Shown here: in pieces, positions 1-12,972 of the stretch
Position numbering within the stretch: position 1 is the stretch's first letter
Layout: each line of letters opens with the position of its first letter
NCBI RefSeq assembly: GCF_037392515.1
Contig: NC_090283.1
Span: forward strand, 16,191,001 to 16,255,000
Source of the DNA: Haliotis asinina
Lineage: Eukaryota; Mollusca; Gastropoda; Lepetellida; Haliotidae
Reading direction: 5' to 3'
DNA length: 64,000 nt
Translations under genes and position numbers: made by a program
The notes under the pieces: model-generated
What the model was told of the DNA's origin: nothing
Database searches by the model: none
The model's input: only the letters and a program-made list of their open reading frames with translations

Positions 1-19
1 GATCCTCAGTGTGATTGAT

Positions 20-230
20 ATGAGTTTAGTTTTACGCCTTTGGACCAGACAATCTGGTGATCAACAGCATGAGCATTGATGTACACAATTGGGAACCGAT
101 GACATGTGTCAGCCAAGTCAGGGAGCCTGATCACCCAATCCCATTAGTCGCCTCTTAAGACAAGCATAGTCGCCTTTTGTGGCAAGCATGGGTTGCTGGA
201 GGCCTAGTCTACACCTGACCTTCACAGGTC
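20..230 (-). mobile_element. SINE-like repeat, family A
   Basis: atgagtttagttttacgcct, then ccagacaatctggtgatcaa, aattgggaaccgatgacatg, cccaatcccattagtcgcct, gcaagcatgggttgctgga. It lacks the gcaatattcc segment. Confidence 0.85.
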
Positions 231-469
231 ATGGATGATTGAGAGAAGAGGAAGTTGATTTTAGAGTATTATAACAAGGACACCAGATCAGAGAAATTTC
301 AAGTAGAACAGGCATCCGTTTGTCCATTGTTTATGGTGTTTTGAAAACCATTGCAAATGGATATAGCAGTGAGCACCAGGGAGGCCCAGGAAACTGGCTG
401 TCGGTGACAGGAGGCGGCTTGGTATTCTTGTTTCTGAAAACAAACGAAGGAGTTTAGAAAACGTAAGGT

Positions 470-1180
470 TGAGCATGACTGATGGAGGACATGTGGCTGT
501 CTGCATGGAGACAAATAGACCTGAGCTGCATGCAATGGGTTGGCAGAAAAGTCGAGGAATTCCATCAACGGTCATGAAACTTAAACAAATGGAGCGAAGG
601 TTGAACAGGTGCTTACGGAACAGAAATTTTGACTGGGACATTGAGATTTTCGCAGATAAAAAGTTCTGTGTGGCTGTTTCCTAATCCTCTGGAATTTCGG
701 ACCAAACAAACTGAAAAAACTTTGTATCAGCGCCCAAAGTACAGTCCGAAATTTAACGTGTGGGGTGAAATCTGTGTTAGGGGCAACGCCCGTCTGTGCA
801 TGCGGAATATGATCAGTGAGCGATACACAGATGCTCTCTTCCATCTGCTTACGTGGTCTGTGGAATATGTTTTGACTTTCCAGCAGGACAACGACCCAAA
901 ACATCGTTCAAAGCATCCACAGGTCGGGTTTCGGACCCAACAAATGAGTTATTAGATCTGCCAAGCTATAGCCCTGACCTAAAGGAGGAGAGAATGCTTT
1001 GGGACTTATGAAAGAAAGTGCCCATAAGAAGTATATTTCTGAAATGAAAGGAGAGGCGGTCCTATATTGGGATAGCACTGACCACGACTTTCTAAGTTTT
1101 GGCACTGAAGCCGACATTGCTGCCCATGGTGACTCGACAAAATACTGTTTACCCGTCGTTGAAGTTACTTTCTGCAATAT
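470..1180 (+). pseudogene. Decayed Tc1/mariner transposase
   Basis: Frame pieces follow the catalytic half of a Tc1/mariner transposase: F-A-D-K-K-F (about 645-665), Y-S-P-K-F-N-V-W-G-E-I (about 740-770), V-L-T-F-Q-Q-D-N-D-P-K-H (about 870-905, the second Asp region) and D-L-P-S-Y-S-P-D-L (about 955-980, third acidic region). Frame changes and stops make it a fossil. Confidence 0.7.
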
Positions 1181-1718
1181 TCATATTTAACACATTAATA
1201 ATGAGTGACCAAATAAAAACTGTACAATTCTCAGTAATCTCATGCAGATGAAACGAGAAGGTGTACGGGTTTCAAGGGATTGGCAAAAACCCAGGATCAA
1301 TTAAAACAACGGAAGAGCGAATGACTGTTCACATGCAAGATTCGTGAAGGCCACATTCAGCAAAAATGTCGTCCAGACTCGCATCCAACCAGCATTTTTT
1401 GTACAATTGCCTTGACAATTCGAACAAATGTGTGAACTCACTTTTAGAAGGTGTACAGAAGACTTTACAGTCAGAACACAGTGTCTGGGCTAGGTGACAC
1501 ATACGTGTTGCTGCCATGAAATAGTGGCGTTATTGCTCATAGTAACCACAGGCGACGGGTTGTGAAGTCAATATCTTTTATATCTTTTATTCCGTTTGGA
1601 ATAAAAGTCTGTGACAGTAATCACACAATGTATATGCACGTATGTACACACACGAACACACGCACACGTATATATAGTGAGTGAGTGATTTGTCCTCAAA
1701 GCAAGCAACACGTCTCAA

Positions 1719-1938
1719 AGTGAGTGAGTTTAGTTTTACGCCGCACTCAGCAATATTGCAGCCATATGGCGGCGGTCTGTAAATAATAGTCTGGATCAGA
1801 CAATCCAGTGATCAACAACATGAGCATCGATTGTGCAATTGGGAACCGATGACATTTGTCAACCAAGTCAGAGAGCCTGACCACCCGACCCCATTAGTCG
1901 CCTCTTAAGGCAAGCATGGATTGCTTCCCTTCACGGGG

Positions 1939-1969
<31 letters not shown>

Positions 1970-1985
1970 GATAGATAGATATCTC
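1719..1985 (-). mobile_element. SINE-like repeat, family A, with (GATA)n end
   Basis: gtgagtgagtttagttttac, gccgcactcagcaatattgc, ggcggcggtctgtaaataat, gcaattgggaaccgatgaca and gcaagcatggattgc, running into gatagatagata at 1940-1981. Confidence 0.9.
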
Positions 1986-2018
1986 AACTATCTACAAAGC
2001 ACTTGTTATGAGGGTTAA

Positions 2019-2625
2019 AAAACACCTCATTTAGATAAAATTCTGAATAACGTAAGCTCCTTAGAGTAATATTTGAAAATATTTTACTCCTGAACAACAA
2101 ATAATGTGTCCACAAATTGAAGGTAACGCAGTGTCATTATCTAAAATGTTGAAATAGATGGTAAATTAGGGAAGACCAAATACTGGGCAAAAGACACCTC
2201 ATTAGGGTGACATTCTGTATAATGCTGGCTCCTTAGAGTAATATTGAAACTTTTCTCCTAAACAACAAATAATGTTTCCCCAAATTGAAGGTAGCAAAGA
2301 GGCGACATCTAAACTCATAAATTTGAATCTTGGAAGTCATGTTGTATAAATTAAGACAACCTAGGTTTACAGGACACCTCATTTGGGTGAAATTCAGTAT
2401 GATAAAGACTTCTTAGAGTACTCTTGTAAACGTTCTCCTAAACAAGAAATAATGTATCCACAAACTGAAGGTAACACCGTGCCGTTATCTAAAGTCTTGA
2501 AATTGAAGCTTGGAATTAAGGTTGAATTAGTGAAGACAAAATACTGGATAAAAGACACCTCATTTGGGTGAAATTCTGCAGAATGTAGTCTTCTTAGAGT
2601 AATGTCTAACTTGCCGTAATAGACC
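2019..2625. repeat. Diverged tandem repeat of about 171-181 bp, 3.4 copies
   Basis: The block (a/g)acacctcattt.ggtgaaattc followed by cttagagtaat and ctcctaaacaa.aaataatgt starts at about 2020, 2191, 2372 and 2552. Confidence 0.85.
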
Positions 2626-4860
2626 ATGAGCACTGGGCATGACATTGGAATAAAGCTGAAAGTGTCATAGAACATCATTGCCATGTGCACGATGCACATG
2701 TTCGGCAAATTCTGCATAGTGACATTTATAAAACTGCCGCACACATCATTGAATAAATACCACTCAAAACATTAAAGGCATAGCTATGTTTCTTATCATA
2801 AATAGCCTTCTAGTACACGTATCACCGCTTATAACCAACATGTGCTACCTTGATAAATACAAAACAAAGCGTATGAACAAACGAAACTATTAGCTACAAA
2901 ACTATCCGCAGTTTATCCACCCCTTCACCTTTTGTACTATAAAGAGCGCAACTGAAAATGCCTATTTCAAAGAAAGTGCGTTGTTACGATAGAACACAAT
3001 CAAATAATCTAATGGGTAATAGTTGAAGACTGAGATTACCCGACCCTGTACAGTCACCTATATATGCATTGCTTCACGTGGCACTTATGACTAAAGCATT
3101 AATGGTGCTACTATCTCTTTGTGTTTTTGTTTTGTTTTGTTTGTTACCAACTTGCAGTTAGGCTGACACATTTGGCCATTATTCTCCTGACAACTGTATG
3201 TGTTCAATAAAGTCTTCAACATTTGATATTTCGGTGAAGAGAAGAAAAATGTAGTCTCGTAATAAATCATTCGTTTTCCTAAGAAGCAAAGTGATGTTGG
3301 AAATGTGAATGGGTCTACCCGGTAGCAGCTGGTTATAACACGTCAATATCAATGTGTTTATTCATAAAGAGTAAATTCAAGTCGGACATAATCCTAAAAA
3401 TCTATATGAATGTCATTAAAAAACCTAAACTGCAAAACATGACTACCTTTCATTAGGAAATAAGTCATAAAATGTGAATGATAAAGACGTAATACGTTAC
3501 TATAGATTAGAATATTTTTACACACTATACGTTTTGTACAAACAAAAATGGTCGAATCACAAACTAATCAAATACTTGAGAGCAATAGGATATTGTACGA
3601 CTGTTTCAACCAATTTCATGCATGGCTGTTGGTGCATGAAGCAAGACGGGCTTTCAGAGAAAATGTTGGGTCAAACACGGAGACTTATTTTGCTATCAGT
3701 TAATGTCAGTGATCATGAGTGCATCAACGATGCCAGGCCTTCAGAGACTATGTTGAGCCAAGTACGTGGAAACCTATTTCACATATTACATTATGACCGA
3801 GTGCGTCATGGCAGTAATTGTTCTTTGTGTACAGTTGATGGCTTGCTGCAATTAACATAAGTAAATACAAACGTATATGTGTTTTCTTATATATTCTCAT
3901 ATACGAACAGTTATACTAAGAATTTACCATGACATTAATTCATAAAGTCAACACTGCAAGACTTTTCCTTGTACATCACAACTCCAGGATTGGAGTCTCA
4001 CAGTGGCAGGAGTCGATATCTGATACACTTAATCTCCACAAACATTGCATGGAAACGTTCACATATCTCAAACGTTTACTGATGTAGGAATCGTGATTAT
4101 AACATAATTTGGTCATCAAACAGCTCGAATATTGCTGACTGCGACGTGAACCAACGGACAAGAGTTATGAAATTGATCGTTTTTTTAACCTACGGTGCTA
4201 ATTCTTCCAGGTTATCACCCAACATGAATTTTTGAGTGCATGACAAACACCATTTACTGAATCCAATTATCCGTAGTAGTTAATAAGATGCTATCCAGAA
4301 GTTTTCTATGATGCTAATAGCATTATGGTATTTCAGGATTTGTCTACTCATACTGCCAGTAAACTGTCCATAACACGAAACGCGTTGTTTAAACATTGAC
4401 TAAATGATCAACCAGGACATAATAGCTCCGTTAATTAGTATCTAGGAATCATGTATGTCAATAACAGATAATAACTGCGTGACAGATATATCGACCAGCT
4501 TAGTTTGAAACTTTGTAGAAAGCACCAAGTTCTAACCTGTCGTGTTGACCAATGTCCCAAAGTAGGAGATAGTATGTTATAATTCTGATTTTCTCCCACA
4601 TGCAAGTAAATCCTTCCCATTAAAAGAAATCTTTTCATGTGCAAAATACATTGAAATTGTGATAAATCTAATTAGAACAGCCTTCAAGGTTAGTTGTAAC
4701 AGTAATTGTTGTAACATGGGATGAGTTTTAAGTCGCCTTGCTTTCATGGCTGTTGTAGAGAAGTGCAAACACCTGTGTCATATTTCAAGACTTTTAGCCC
4801 ACTGACATATCATCAGGCTGATCTAACCTATTCGCGCACATGTTACCATGACCCGTGTTC
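2626..4860. other. No recognised gene
   Basis: AT-rich. The longest open frame (3474-3860, 128 codons) has no recognisable domain or splice support. Confidence 0.5.
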
Positions 4861-4864
4861 TCTG

Positions 4865-5440
4865 TTTGTTTGCTGGCGACGGTCGGTAAATCATCGAGAC
4901 TTGGACTAATCACATGCACGAACATCAACCTACGCAACTGGCATACGATGACATGTTCCAGCCAGGTCAGCGAGTCTCACCACCCAGTCCTAGTAGTCTC
5001 TTGCTCAAAACATTTGCTGCTAATAACCGACTGTAACCCGTATTTTGACAGTTTTAAAAGTCATTGAATGTTCTTATTGGTGTAAAAAAGAGAGGGAAAG
5101 AGAGAGACTGTCATATGGAAGTTTGCATGTGTCATGGGCATCATATTGTGGCTTGTAACTCTGGTTTGTGAGGACTACTAAACCACCTCAGATCAAACAG
5201 CACCCACGCATCCTGTACAGTATAATGAGAGAGTGGGTTTAGTTTTACGCCGCACTCAGCAATATTCAAGCTATATTGCGGTCCATCTACCTGCAACCAG
5301 ACAATCTTATGATCAACAGCATGGACAATTGCTAACTGATGACATGTGTTAACCAAGTCAACGAGCCTGATAACCCGATCCCCGACAAGCATGGGTTACT
5401 GAAGGCCATTATTGTAACCCAGACCTTCGCGTTTTGCACG
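4865..5440 (-). mobile_element. Two adjacent family A SINEs, one decayed
   Basis: 4865-5010 is a degraded copy (ggcgacggtcggtaaatcat, gcgagtctcaccacccagtc). 5226-5440 is clearer: gagtgggtttagttttacgc, gcactcagcaatattc, gacaagcatgggttactgaa. Confidence 0.7.
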
Positions 5441-5849
5441 GTATAAGGTGCTGAGAAGGTGTCCCGTCTTCAGTGCATAGCGAAACGATTACGAATTCAC
5501 AAAAAAAATGTCCCCGAATGTTTCTGATACATTCTTTTGATGAAAATGTCATTTAGATACCGAGATTGTCACCTACCATGTTTGCCGAAAATAAGAAGAA
5601 AGCAAAAACTGAAACATTCGCAAACGGAGAATTTTTACAAGAGAAATAATATGTGTCCATAACAGCTTGATGCTGGCTGTGGTTCAAATCAAATTACCTT
5701 CATCGTCTACACATTATTTCTATTGTCCGTATATTAACCAAATCTCTGATACGATTTCCGATTAAGACTAAAATGACAGTGAACAGCATGAAGGAAACAT
5801 ATAAAAGATTCAGAAAAGAACGAATAACTAAGCGTCAAAGGGAATCCAT

Positions 5850-7150
5850 ACAGGACAAATCTTATAGATAACAACTTCTTGAATTTATTTTTCACGATGT
5901 TTCGGGGCTTGTTCCAGCCCTATCATGATCAGGTGGAACTGAACAGTGAGGCCTAACTGATAACTCTGCCCCTGACGTCACAATGCTCATGATGTCACAG
6001 TGCTATGACAACATAATACAACTGAAAGTGAATTGTTTTACCTAACAAAGGTAATGGGATGAATATGCATATTATTATGAATGTATAAAATATTGCTGGA
6101 ATAACTTAGATATGTACAGAGACTTTCTATAAATGCATAGAACGTTGTTTATACATGGGTGCCCTTGTCAGTTTCTGCAAAGAGATTTAACGCTGAGGAC
6201 AAGGGTATGTTTACATACCAGAGTGGTTGAGACTTTATGATATTTTGTGATGCACCAGGCGCTAGGGAGGTAAACCCTTTGATCTCCCTTGATCGCCGAC
6301 ACTAATCCTTTTGTGCTGACTCGCCGACACTAATCTTTTTCTGCTAGATTATGCGCCAATACATGATGTTGGACGCCAGGAGTTGAGTGTGTTGCCAGTT
6401 GATGGCGTGAATTGGACTTTTAACTATGTGTTCTGAGAGTGCAGATTTGATATCAGAATTTTTAAGTGAAGTTCTTAAAATCTTATACTGAAGGGTCAGC
6501 AAGTTTCTCCAAAATGGCTGCTTCCACAATCACAACAAATTTTGCATGTACATCCGCTGGGATTGGATTCGGCCTAGTTGCTGCCATCTCTCCCATTTCA
6601 AAGTTTTATCAGAATAAAATGTCACATCAACATTGGCAGTTCTTCGTAGGAATAGGCTGATGTGATGGCTAATCTGGCCTTGGTAGAGAATGTTAATCTG
6701 GATGGGAGCTGATTCGGGTTTAGGTGAACCGTCGTTTCATTGAATTAGGATGGTTCCGTCTACTCTACCAGTTATTTGGGACATCCGTTGAGGATGATGA
6801 AGATGTTTTTAGGTGGTAAATTTCACCCTGAAGTTGGGCTGGGTCGCAGATAGCCTTGGCTCGTCTACTTAGGTGTTATACAATGGCTTGTTTATTTGTG
6901 GATGATGGTTGGATAGATCATGAATATACTGGTCAGCGTGTGTTGGTTTTCTATAGAGAGAGGGAGTGATCTTGTTGGATGAATTGTCGAGGGACACATC
7001 AAAGTAGAACAGCTTGTGTTGATCACTAAACGTCGTGAGAAATATATTCAAAAGGTTCTCCTTAAGATTGTTCCTGTATTACTACACCAACGTCTAAATG
7101 CCTTTGAAGAATTACGTCATATGGAGTCGCAAAGAAATTACAATTGCACC
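5850..7150 (-). pseudogene. Decayed Penelope-like retroelement (3-prime half)
   Basis: The reverse strand of 6869-7051 reads F-Y-F-D-V-S-L-D, then PSLYRKPTHADQYIHDLSNHHP, the strand-turn motif shared by Penelope-type reverse transcriptases. Further on, 6344-6529 gives K-S-A-L-S-E-H-I, then H-A-I-N-W-x-x-T-x-L-L and Y-W-R, and near 6250-6280 Y-L-P-S-A-W. These follow the order of the linker and GIY-YIG-bearing C-terminal part. There are many stops. The 5890-5950 segment (gtttcggggcttgttccagc) resembles the usual end of such elements. Confidence 0.7.
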
Positions 7151-7398
7151 AATTCAAGTAGCCATTAACTCCAATGTGTAAACACCTCGACAGAACTATT
7201 ACAAACACACAGTGGTTAACATGGCAAAGATATAGTTATCACTACAAAACAGATCGGTAATGGAATTCTAAAAGAGAAACCACTTCCATTGCAGCGCCAT
7301 GTTTACAACTCGTGATGTGTCAAATAACATTGTACTAGGATCAATTGGGAGTGGAGGAAGACAAGAATGTGTTTACCGAATAACTAATCCAATATGAT
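7151..7398. other. Spacer upstream of GRL-1
   Basis: No recognised element between the Penelope remnant and the conserved GRL upstream block. Confidence 0.4.
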
Positions 7399-7530
7399 CA
7401 CAGAGTGATAGTGTCCTGTCTCCATGACAATGGTAAAACACGTCATCAATTCCGCACGTGTTGTTTCATTTCATTGAGTGCTGTTGATCAAGGTGTCTGT
7501 CCGGCATTGTCTGTGAGACCGATCTATTGT
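7399..7530 (+). promoter_or_regulatory. Upstream block of GRL-1 conserved with GRL-2
   Basis: The stretch cacagag..cctgtctccatg.caa.ggttaaaa.. upstream of the GRL-1 start recurs upstream of GRL-2 at about 17249-17390, including gcattg near the start. It may be promoter/5-prime UTR or simply recent duplication; no defined site is recognised. Confidence 0.45.
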
Positions 7531-7548
7531 TACTGAATCTACTGTAAA

Positions 7549-8490
7549 ATGGAAAATAAGCTGATTACAGTCAAGGAATACACCTTTCAAAAGACATTCA
7601 AACCGCTTATGACTTTACTAAATTACACTGGCGTTAATTGCAAGTGCGCTAAAAGGAACAACGTTTGTGGGACTTGCTTAAACGTTCTATCTCTTGTAAT
7701 CACAGTGCTTACTCTGGTACTTGGCGTGTTTCACACTGGACGAGTAGGATGGCTAACCAACTGGAAGGACTTGACTTCACCGAAGGAGGCAAGCAAAGTC
7801 ATGTTTTTCATTTTACATTTCTACAACGTCTGTTTCCAAATTTCCATTAATATATCATGGAGACACCACGTACAGGCTTACATTGAAAAAGTGATGGCGT
7901 CGAAAATCCGGCTTACAAGAAGAGCATACATAACGGTCTGGTTGGCCTTGGGCTTGTGGATCATGTTCCTCTTCCTTTTAGCAGTGCACGTCCCATATAA
8001 TGTCATCTCCGACATCAGAACTGATAATGTGAACGACAGTTTAGTGATTTACCTCAGAATGGCACCGTTTGTTCCGGGAACAATCTTATGGGAAGTTGGT
8101 CTGATTCTCTACGGCTTATACATGGCATTTGTCTACATACGACTTGGTGCTACACTCGGCTTGTTAGTGCTTGCTGCCTGCCACATCGGAATGGAATTTA
8201 AGTCAGTGCAACAAAGACTAAAAAGAAAACAGTACGACATCCACATCCTGGAAATGATTCGTGAAGAATATGAAGATGCTGTCAGCTTGGTGGACACCAT
8301 TGAATCAATGTTTTCTTCAGGAACATTCGTCACGTACGTGTGTTGTCTCCCATTGCTATGCTTTACTATCTACAGTTTCCAGAAATGGGAATTCTCTGCA
8401 GATGCTGTCATTGTTGTTTTCAATGCTGTTTCTGGGTCGGCCTTTCCTGCGGCAATTATCACACTTGCTGGAGCTTACATAAATGCAGTG
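7549..8490 (+). CDS. GRL-1 exon 1: gustatory-receptor-like 7TM chemoreceptor
   Basis: First and main exon of a four-exon receptor gene: 7549-8490, 9372-9440, 9773-9862, 14399-14500, giving 400 residues, close to the usual 350-450 for the Gr family. It codes residues 1-314 and six of seven hydrophobic segments, at about 42-62, 82-101, 126-148, 175-212 (long, as in Gr TM4), 258-276 and 286-311. Between TM4 and TM5 lies a charged stretch (EYEDAV near 240-245), typical of the family's cytoplasmic helix region. The exon ends at gcagtg|gtaaga in phase 0; the open frame reads 30 more bases into the intron. The start Met is supported by alignment with GRL-2, whose exon 1 is also 942 nt. The family assignment rests on the 3-prime exons (TYVVIVLQF, residues 374-382) and the three phase-0 3-prime introns that are characteristic of animal Gr/GRL genes. 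The ligand is unknown; insect relatives form ligand-gated cation channels, so a chemosensory channel role is inference. Confidence 0.85.
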
Positions 8491-9371
8491 GTAAGACTGA
8501 AGTTATTCGTCTCACAATGAAAACGACCTGGACTGAAATTGAAGTGTTGAGCAAATACGAATTCTTGACCTTTGGACAGTTCCAGACACGACTGTAGGTA
8601 ACAAACCTGAAGGAACTTATTCTGACGGTTTTCCTACACCTACCATTGCATTGATGTTGTGATCTTCATAGTTAGGGTGGAACCAAATGGGGTGGTTTTA
8701 AGCAATGAATGCTCCCTATTGCCACATTCAACAATATTCCCACTATGACGATGTCTACCAATAGGGACTAACTTTTCTGTTAACTTTTCTGTTAACCTCA
8801 TCGGTAACTTAAGTGAGTAACATCAACCAAGGGCATCATGAAACTCTCATCAGCGTCACACATATCATTTGTTTTGAGACTATGACACATTGTCTTGACA
8901 AGGGCATGCGTGTGATGAGATTTCTTCTTATTTCAAAGTAATGTAAATTGTTGTAGGCATGTTCAAAAACCTATTGTTGAATTCGTTCTGGAACGAAACT
9001 GGTATGTTCACCTCTTTACCTTTCATGATAATACGAACCTTGGTGACAGATGTTGTGCCCTTTTTAAGTAGACACTTCTGTCTTTAGATAAAATTTGAAG
9101 TTCAAGTCAACGACGTATGTAATTAGCTCTACAGTTATAAATTTGACCATGACAGATGTCCAAAGTTGCCGTAAGACACCCGAAACCGTAGAATCCAGAA
9201 TGTTTAAGTTATCACTGTGACACCAATTACAGCATTTCACAAGCGTTTTGACATACTTTATCCAATGGAGGAATGGGGCAGTGTAAAATACACCTCGATC
9301 AGTTGGACAGAGTGTCCACATTAGTATACTTAGGTAAAGAGACTATTCACTCACACCTTTATTTATTTCAG

Positions 9372-9440
9372 AGCACCTGCTTCGAGAATCTCCTGCACAG
9401 GATAACGTTGCATAACATGGATGAGCAAGCATCTCGATCT
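9372..9440 (+). CDS. GRL-1 exon 2
   Basis: A 69-nt, 23-codon phase-0 exon between tttatttcag and gtaagg. It reads STCFENLLHRITLHNMDEQASRS. The length is identical in all four receptor genes, and the start is conserved (STCF in GRL-2). It codes part of the segment between TM6 and TM7. Confidence 0.85.
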
Positions 9441-9772
9441 GTAAGGCCAAATAACATTATGCCAATTTGTATATATTTGTGGTATATATTTCCAAGCTCT
9501 CACCACACAGTTTCATTGCTTTAAAATAACAAAAACCCGTGTTGTAAGAGAAAAAATAGTTTGAATAGCATGTTATTTTAAATTACTACATGAACTGGCA
9601 TCAAAGTCTGTCAATATTTCTTCGAACATACAATTAATTTGCTTTCAAAACAGCTGCTGATATTTAGGTCCAGGGTGGTAATGCCCGTTGCAGCAATTTT
9701 AGACAATTGCAACGATCCGCAATATGATTTAATACATATGTAGTCTATTTTTAACGAAGTATTTTATAACAG

Positions 9773-9862
9773 CTGCAGATGTTTACGTCTCGAGTGGTTA
9801 CTTCTCGGGTTGGAATCACAGCTGTGGGACTGTTTCTGGTAGAGAGGGCAACAATACTCACA
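9773..9862 (+). CDS. GRL-1 exon 3
   Basis: A 90-nt, 30-codon phase-0 exon between ataacag and gtaagt. The core VGITAVGLFLVERATILT corresponds to the Gr-family stretch before TM7 (a G-F-F-like motif followed by an acidic/charged residue). The same 90-nt exon is present in the other three genes. Its 3-prime part and donor are duplicated just downstream (9924-10022). Confidence 0.85.
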
Positions 9863-9923
9863 GTAAGTAACTTTATTATCAGTTAGACTGTGATGTGTTA
9901 CCACGGTCACCTGTATGTATGTA

Positions 9924-10022
9924 TGGGACTGTTTCTGGTAGAGAGGGCAACAATACTCACAGTAAGTAACTTTATTATCAGTTAGATTGTGATGTGTTAC
10001 CACGATGAACTGTATGTATGTT
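9924..10022 (+). repeat. 99-bp tandem duplication of the GRL-1 exon 3 end and donor site
   Basis: The segment 9825-9923 (last part of exon 3, its gtaagt donor and about 60 bp of intron) is repeated almost exactly at 9924-10022. The second copy has no acceptor of its own. Using the second donor would read an in-frame tag stop in the first intron copy, so the duplicate is probably inert. Confidence 0.9.
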
Positions 10023-10959
10023 TCAGTGTATCAGTGAAGAATGTGCAGCACGGTAAACATTTAGAAACTAGACCAACATTGCGGCTTTTATGGAAACAAC
10101 TGTTTATCATTCGTTATCACGACGTTTCAGACTTGTCCTTCTTCATGTACGATTATCCACTATACATAAACATATACACTATACATATTAGTTTTCCATT
10201 AAAGGTGCCACGTATACACGTTGAAGAGCTGTTAGTTTCCTTTCTCAGTGTATTGCATTCAGTTGTCGAATGTCTTTGTCATCATACACATCTATTTTCC
10301 TTCTTTTTTCTGCATGGTGCTTACATTCTAGAGTGGTAAACAGGATTGTTTTTGTAACAAGAGACCGTGGAGGGCCATAAACTCTGTCAGATTAGTTCAA
10401 CAAGTATGACCCTGTTAATATTGACGAAGACAAGAACAGTTTTAACGTTCTCTTGTTCACATGTTGATGAAATGTCTAAAAATAATTTTAACTTACACAA
10501 GTAAACATTTCATTGTCATTTATTCTTCTTTGCATAGAATTGCCCTGGTATCATTGTATGGTAGAAAATATTTTCGCAAGTAAGAAACTGTTGAATGATT
10601 CGTATGTATATCCAGTTCACGGTATGACCCTAATAAAAAATGTAACCTAAAATTAATCAATAGACAGACAAACAAAAGCAATTAACCTATTCTTAACATG
10701 TGCCGGACAGTTAACAGATCACCTCACAACTGCAATTTTGAGCGAGAGAGTGGGTGAAACTGAACATTTTAAGTCACTGCGACTATATTTCAGACAGACT
10801 GCGTCTAAATACAGATATGAATTATAAAATAACTATCAACGAAGGACAGTATAAAGTGCTATACGATCACAGATTTAAATTTACAACTAATGCATAAATC
10901 TGAAACTTTCTTACTTATCAGTACAATAGTATACATATGAACAGGGTGTAAATGGCCAA

Positions 10960-11570
10960 CAACTGAAGGCAAGTTACCATATTAGTTACCATACCAATAG
11001 GGACTTACAGTGCTTTTGTTATCTGAATGGACCCCAGCTGGATTCACATCAGCCCTTAAGTCTTGGGTGATTGAATACAGTTCAGCGAAACATTAAAAAA
11101 CACATTTTCTTCAATTAAAACACGTAGTCTGCAAAATCTTGCAAATGTAACTTACATACGTTCTTGGAGGCAGTCATATACCACATTCCAGTTATGAAGT
11201 CAAATTTCATTCTAACAAATTTAAATTCATTCAAACAATTACAAAGCGACATTGGGAATTCTCATTTAATATCAATCCCTTTAAAATGAGTCAATGAAGA
11301 TGTAGGTTATTGGACAGATCCTTCGTTGTATTCACATGAACATACGTATCTCTTGTGATTGAAAATCAACACAGTCAAGACCATGATTCTCTCACAATGG
11401 ACACAACATGGAGGATCTCTCTCCATTTCAGAGACATTCATGGATGTATCTCCTATGGCCAATACAGCATCTTCCGCAGTCAAGATATTCCACTACCAAG
11501 CAACCATAATGAAAGTTGGCACTAACTTGGCAGAATTTCACTGATAATTTCACCATTGGACATTTTCCTT
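10960..11570 (-). mobile_element. Decayed LINE 3-prime fragment in GRL-1 intron 3
   Basis: The reverse strand of about 11360-11500 gives a broken reading resembling the C-terminal zinc-knuckle-like end of the LINE at 27330-28560 (C-R-C-I-G-H-R followed by a C-x2-C area). Bases 10960-11080 align by eye with the 3-prime UTR of the same family at 16780-16900 and 27370-27480. There are many stops, so it is a fossil. Confidence 0.6.
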
Positions 11571-12101
11571 GGCCCATAATTAGGGAGATACCTCGGAAAT
11601 TTAATTCAAGGGATTATATTCTGAATACAAAGCTTATTCAAAAGAACAAAGTTTCTTTCCCTGTCCTTATAAGCAGACAAATCTACTTCAGATGACACAA
11701 TCGGTGTACTGCCGTTAGTCATTTGTAGCTGCAAGTGGGTATGTTGTGGGTTTTTGTTTATTTTTGTGGTTGTATGTTCAGCCTAGTCCCCAACCATTTG
11801 GAAAGAAACAAGAACAAGAACACGCACCACTCAGAAATGCCAATAATTATGAGGAATATATTTTATAAGAAAATTATAACACCGTACGTTGTTTGTGAAC
11901 CATTTAGTAACGCTGAGATATCACAGGACAGCAAGCGACATATGACGTTTTGTAACAGTTACGGACTAAAGTTTCCTTTACATACACAATTTAATTTAAT
12001 ATTAATTTATGTTATGAATTCAGTTGTTTATCGCCAAACAGAGAAAGTGCTATCTGTGATGTTACTCAATTGAAAATTCTTCTATATATACGCATTGAAA
12101 C

Positions 12102-12236
12102 AATAAGGGAACACATCAAATTCCTTTCATTCCTTTCCATTCTTTTTCATTTTTCTTCACAAGGTATGTATTTCACTGTGGGTGAGAGTGGAGAAATAAA
12201 TAAGGAAACACTTATACTTTCATGTGTTCCCTTATT
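12102..12236. repeat. Short inverted-repeat element (MITE-like) in GRL-1 intron 3
   Basis: aataagggaacacat at 12102-12116 is the exact reverse complement of 12222-12236. The match extends weakly on both sides. The 105-bp spacer codes nothing recognisable. Confidence 0.55.
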
Positions 12237-12972
12237 TGTTACCATGAGTATTCTCAGCTGTCATTAACTAACAGCGTGGTTTATGGTTGAGTGTATTGAG
12301 AGAAGTATCTTTGGTTCGATGTTGAAATGTGAAAACATGTTTGCGGGGCAAATAATATGTTTCTTCTGACACAAAATACAAAGATTTTTTCCCGACACAA
12401 ATATCATTGCTGTGATTACAATATAGAAAAACACAACCTTGTTGAATTAAGTCAAGAAGGAAATGTGTATCTAAGTCTCATAAACAATATATCAAATCAA
12501 AAAGACACTCGAATTTTAATTGAAGCAACGTTTAAGGCTTATCCTGCTATAAACAGAAAGGGAATCATGGGATTATTGGCAGTGTCACTTTCAGAATTTG
12601 ACTATAGAATATGTGATACATTGGTTAATACTGAAATATATTTGCGCATGCGCAGTTTCATATTTCTGAAAAATGAAGACAGCATCTTTTGTTCCTGTTT
12701 ATAAAAAAAACATGGGCATGTCATTACACGTGTTTATGTTCTGTTTAGTATACACAAGGCGAGACAAGAGATGTAGTTGAAGATCAAACATCGTAATTTA
12801 GGACTACAGCGGCTCGACAATCATTCGTCCAAATGGCAGTGTGTTGTCACTTTAGTTGTAACTTAACAAATAAAGATAATCAATTCTTCCAGTTTGCTTA
12901 CATGGGTCATGATGGTCATGACAGGTAAAGTCTTTACCAAGTCTTTACATAAATGTTGAATGTGTTAAACGC

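Noticed and set aside
3474..3860. 128-codon open frame as a gene
   Set aside because: No domain, no splice or start support, and ordinary AT-rich composition.
12357..12704. 115-codon open frame in GRL-1 intron 3
   Set aside because: No recognised domain; lies inside a long AT-rich intron where such frames arise by chance.
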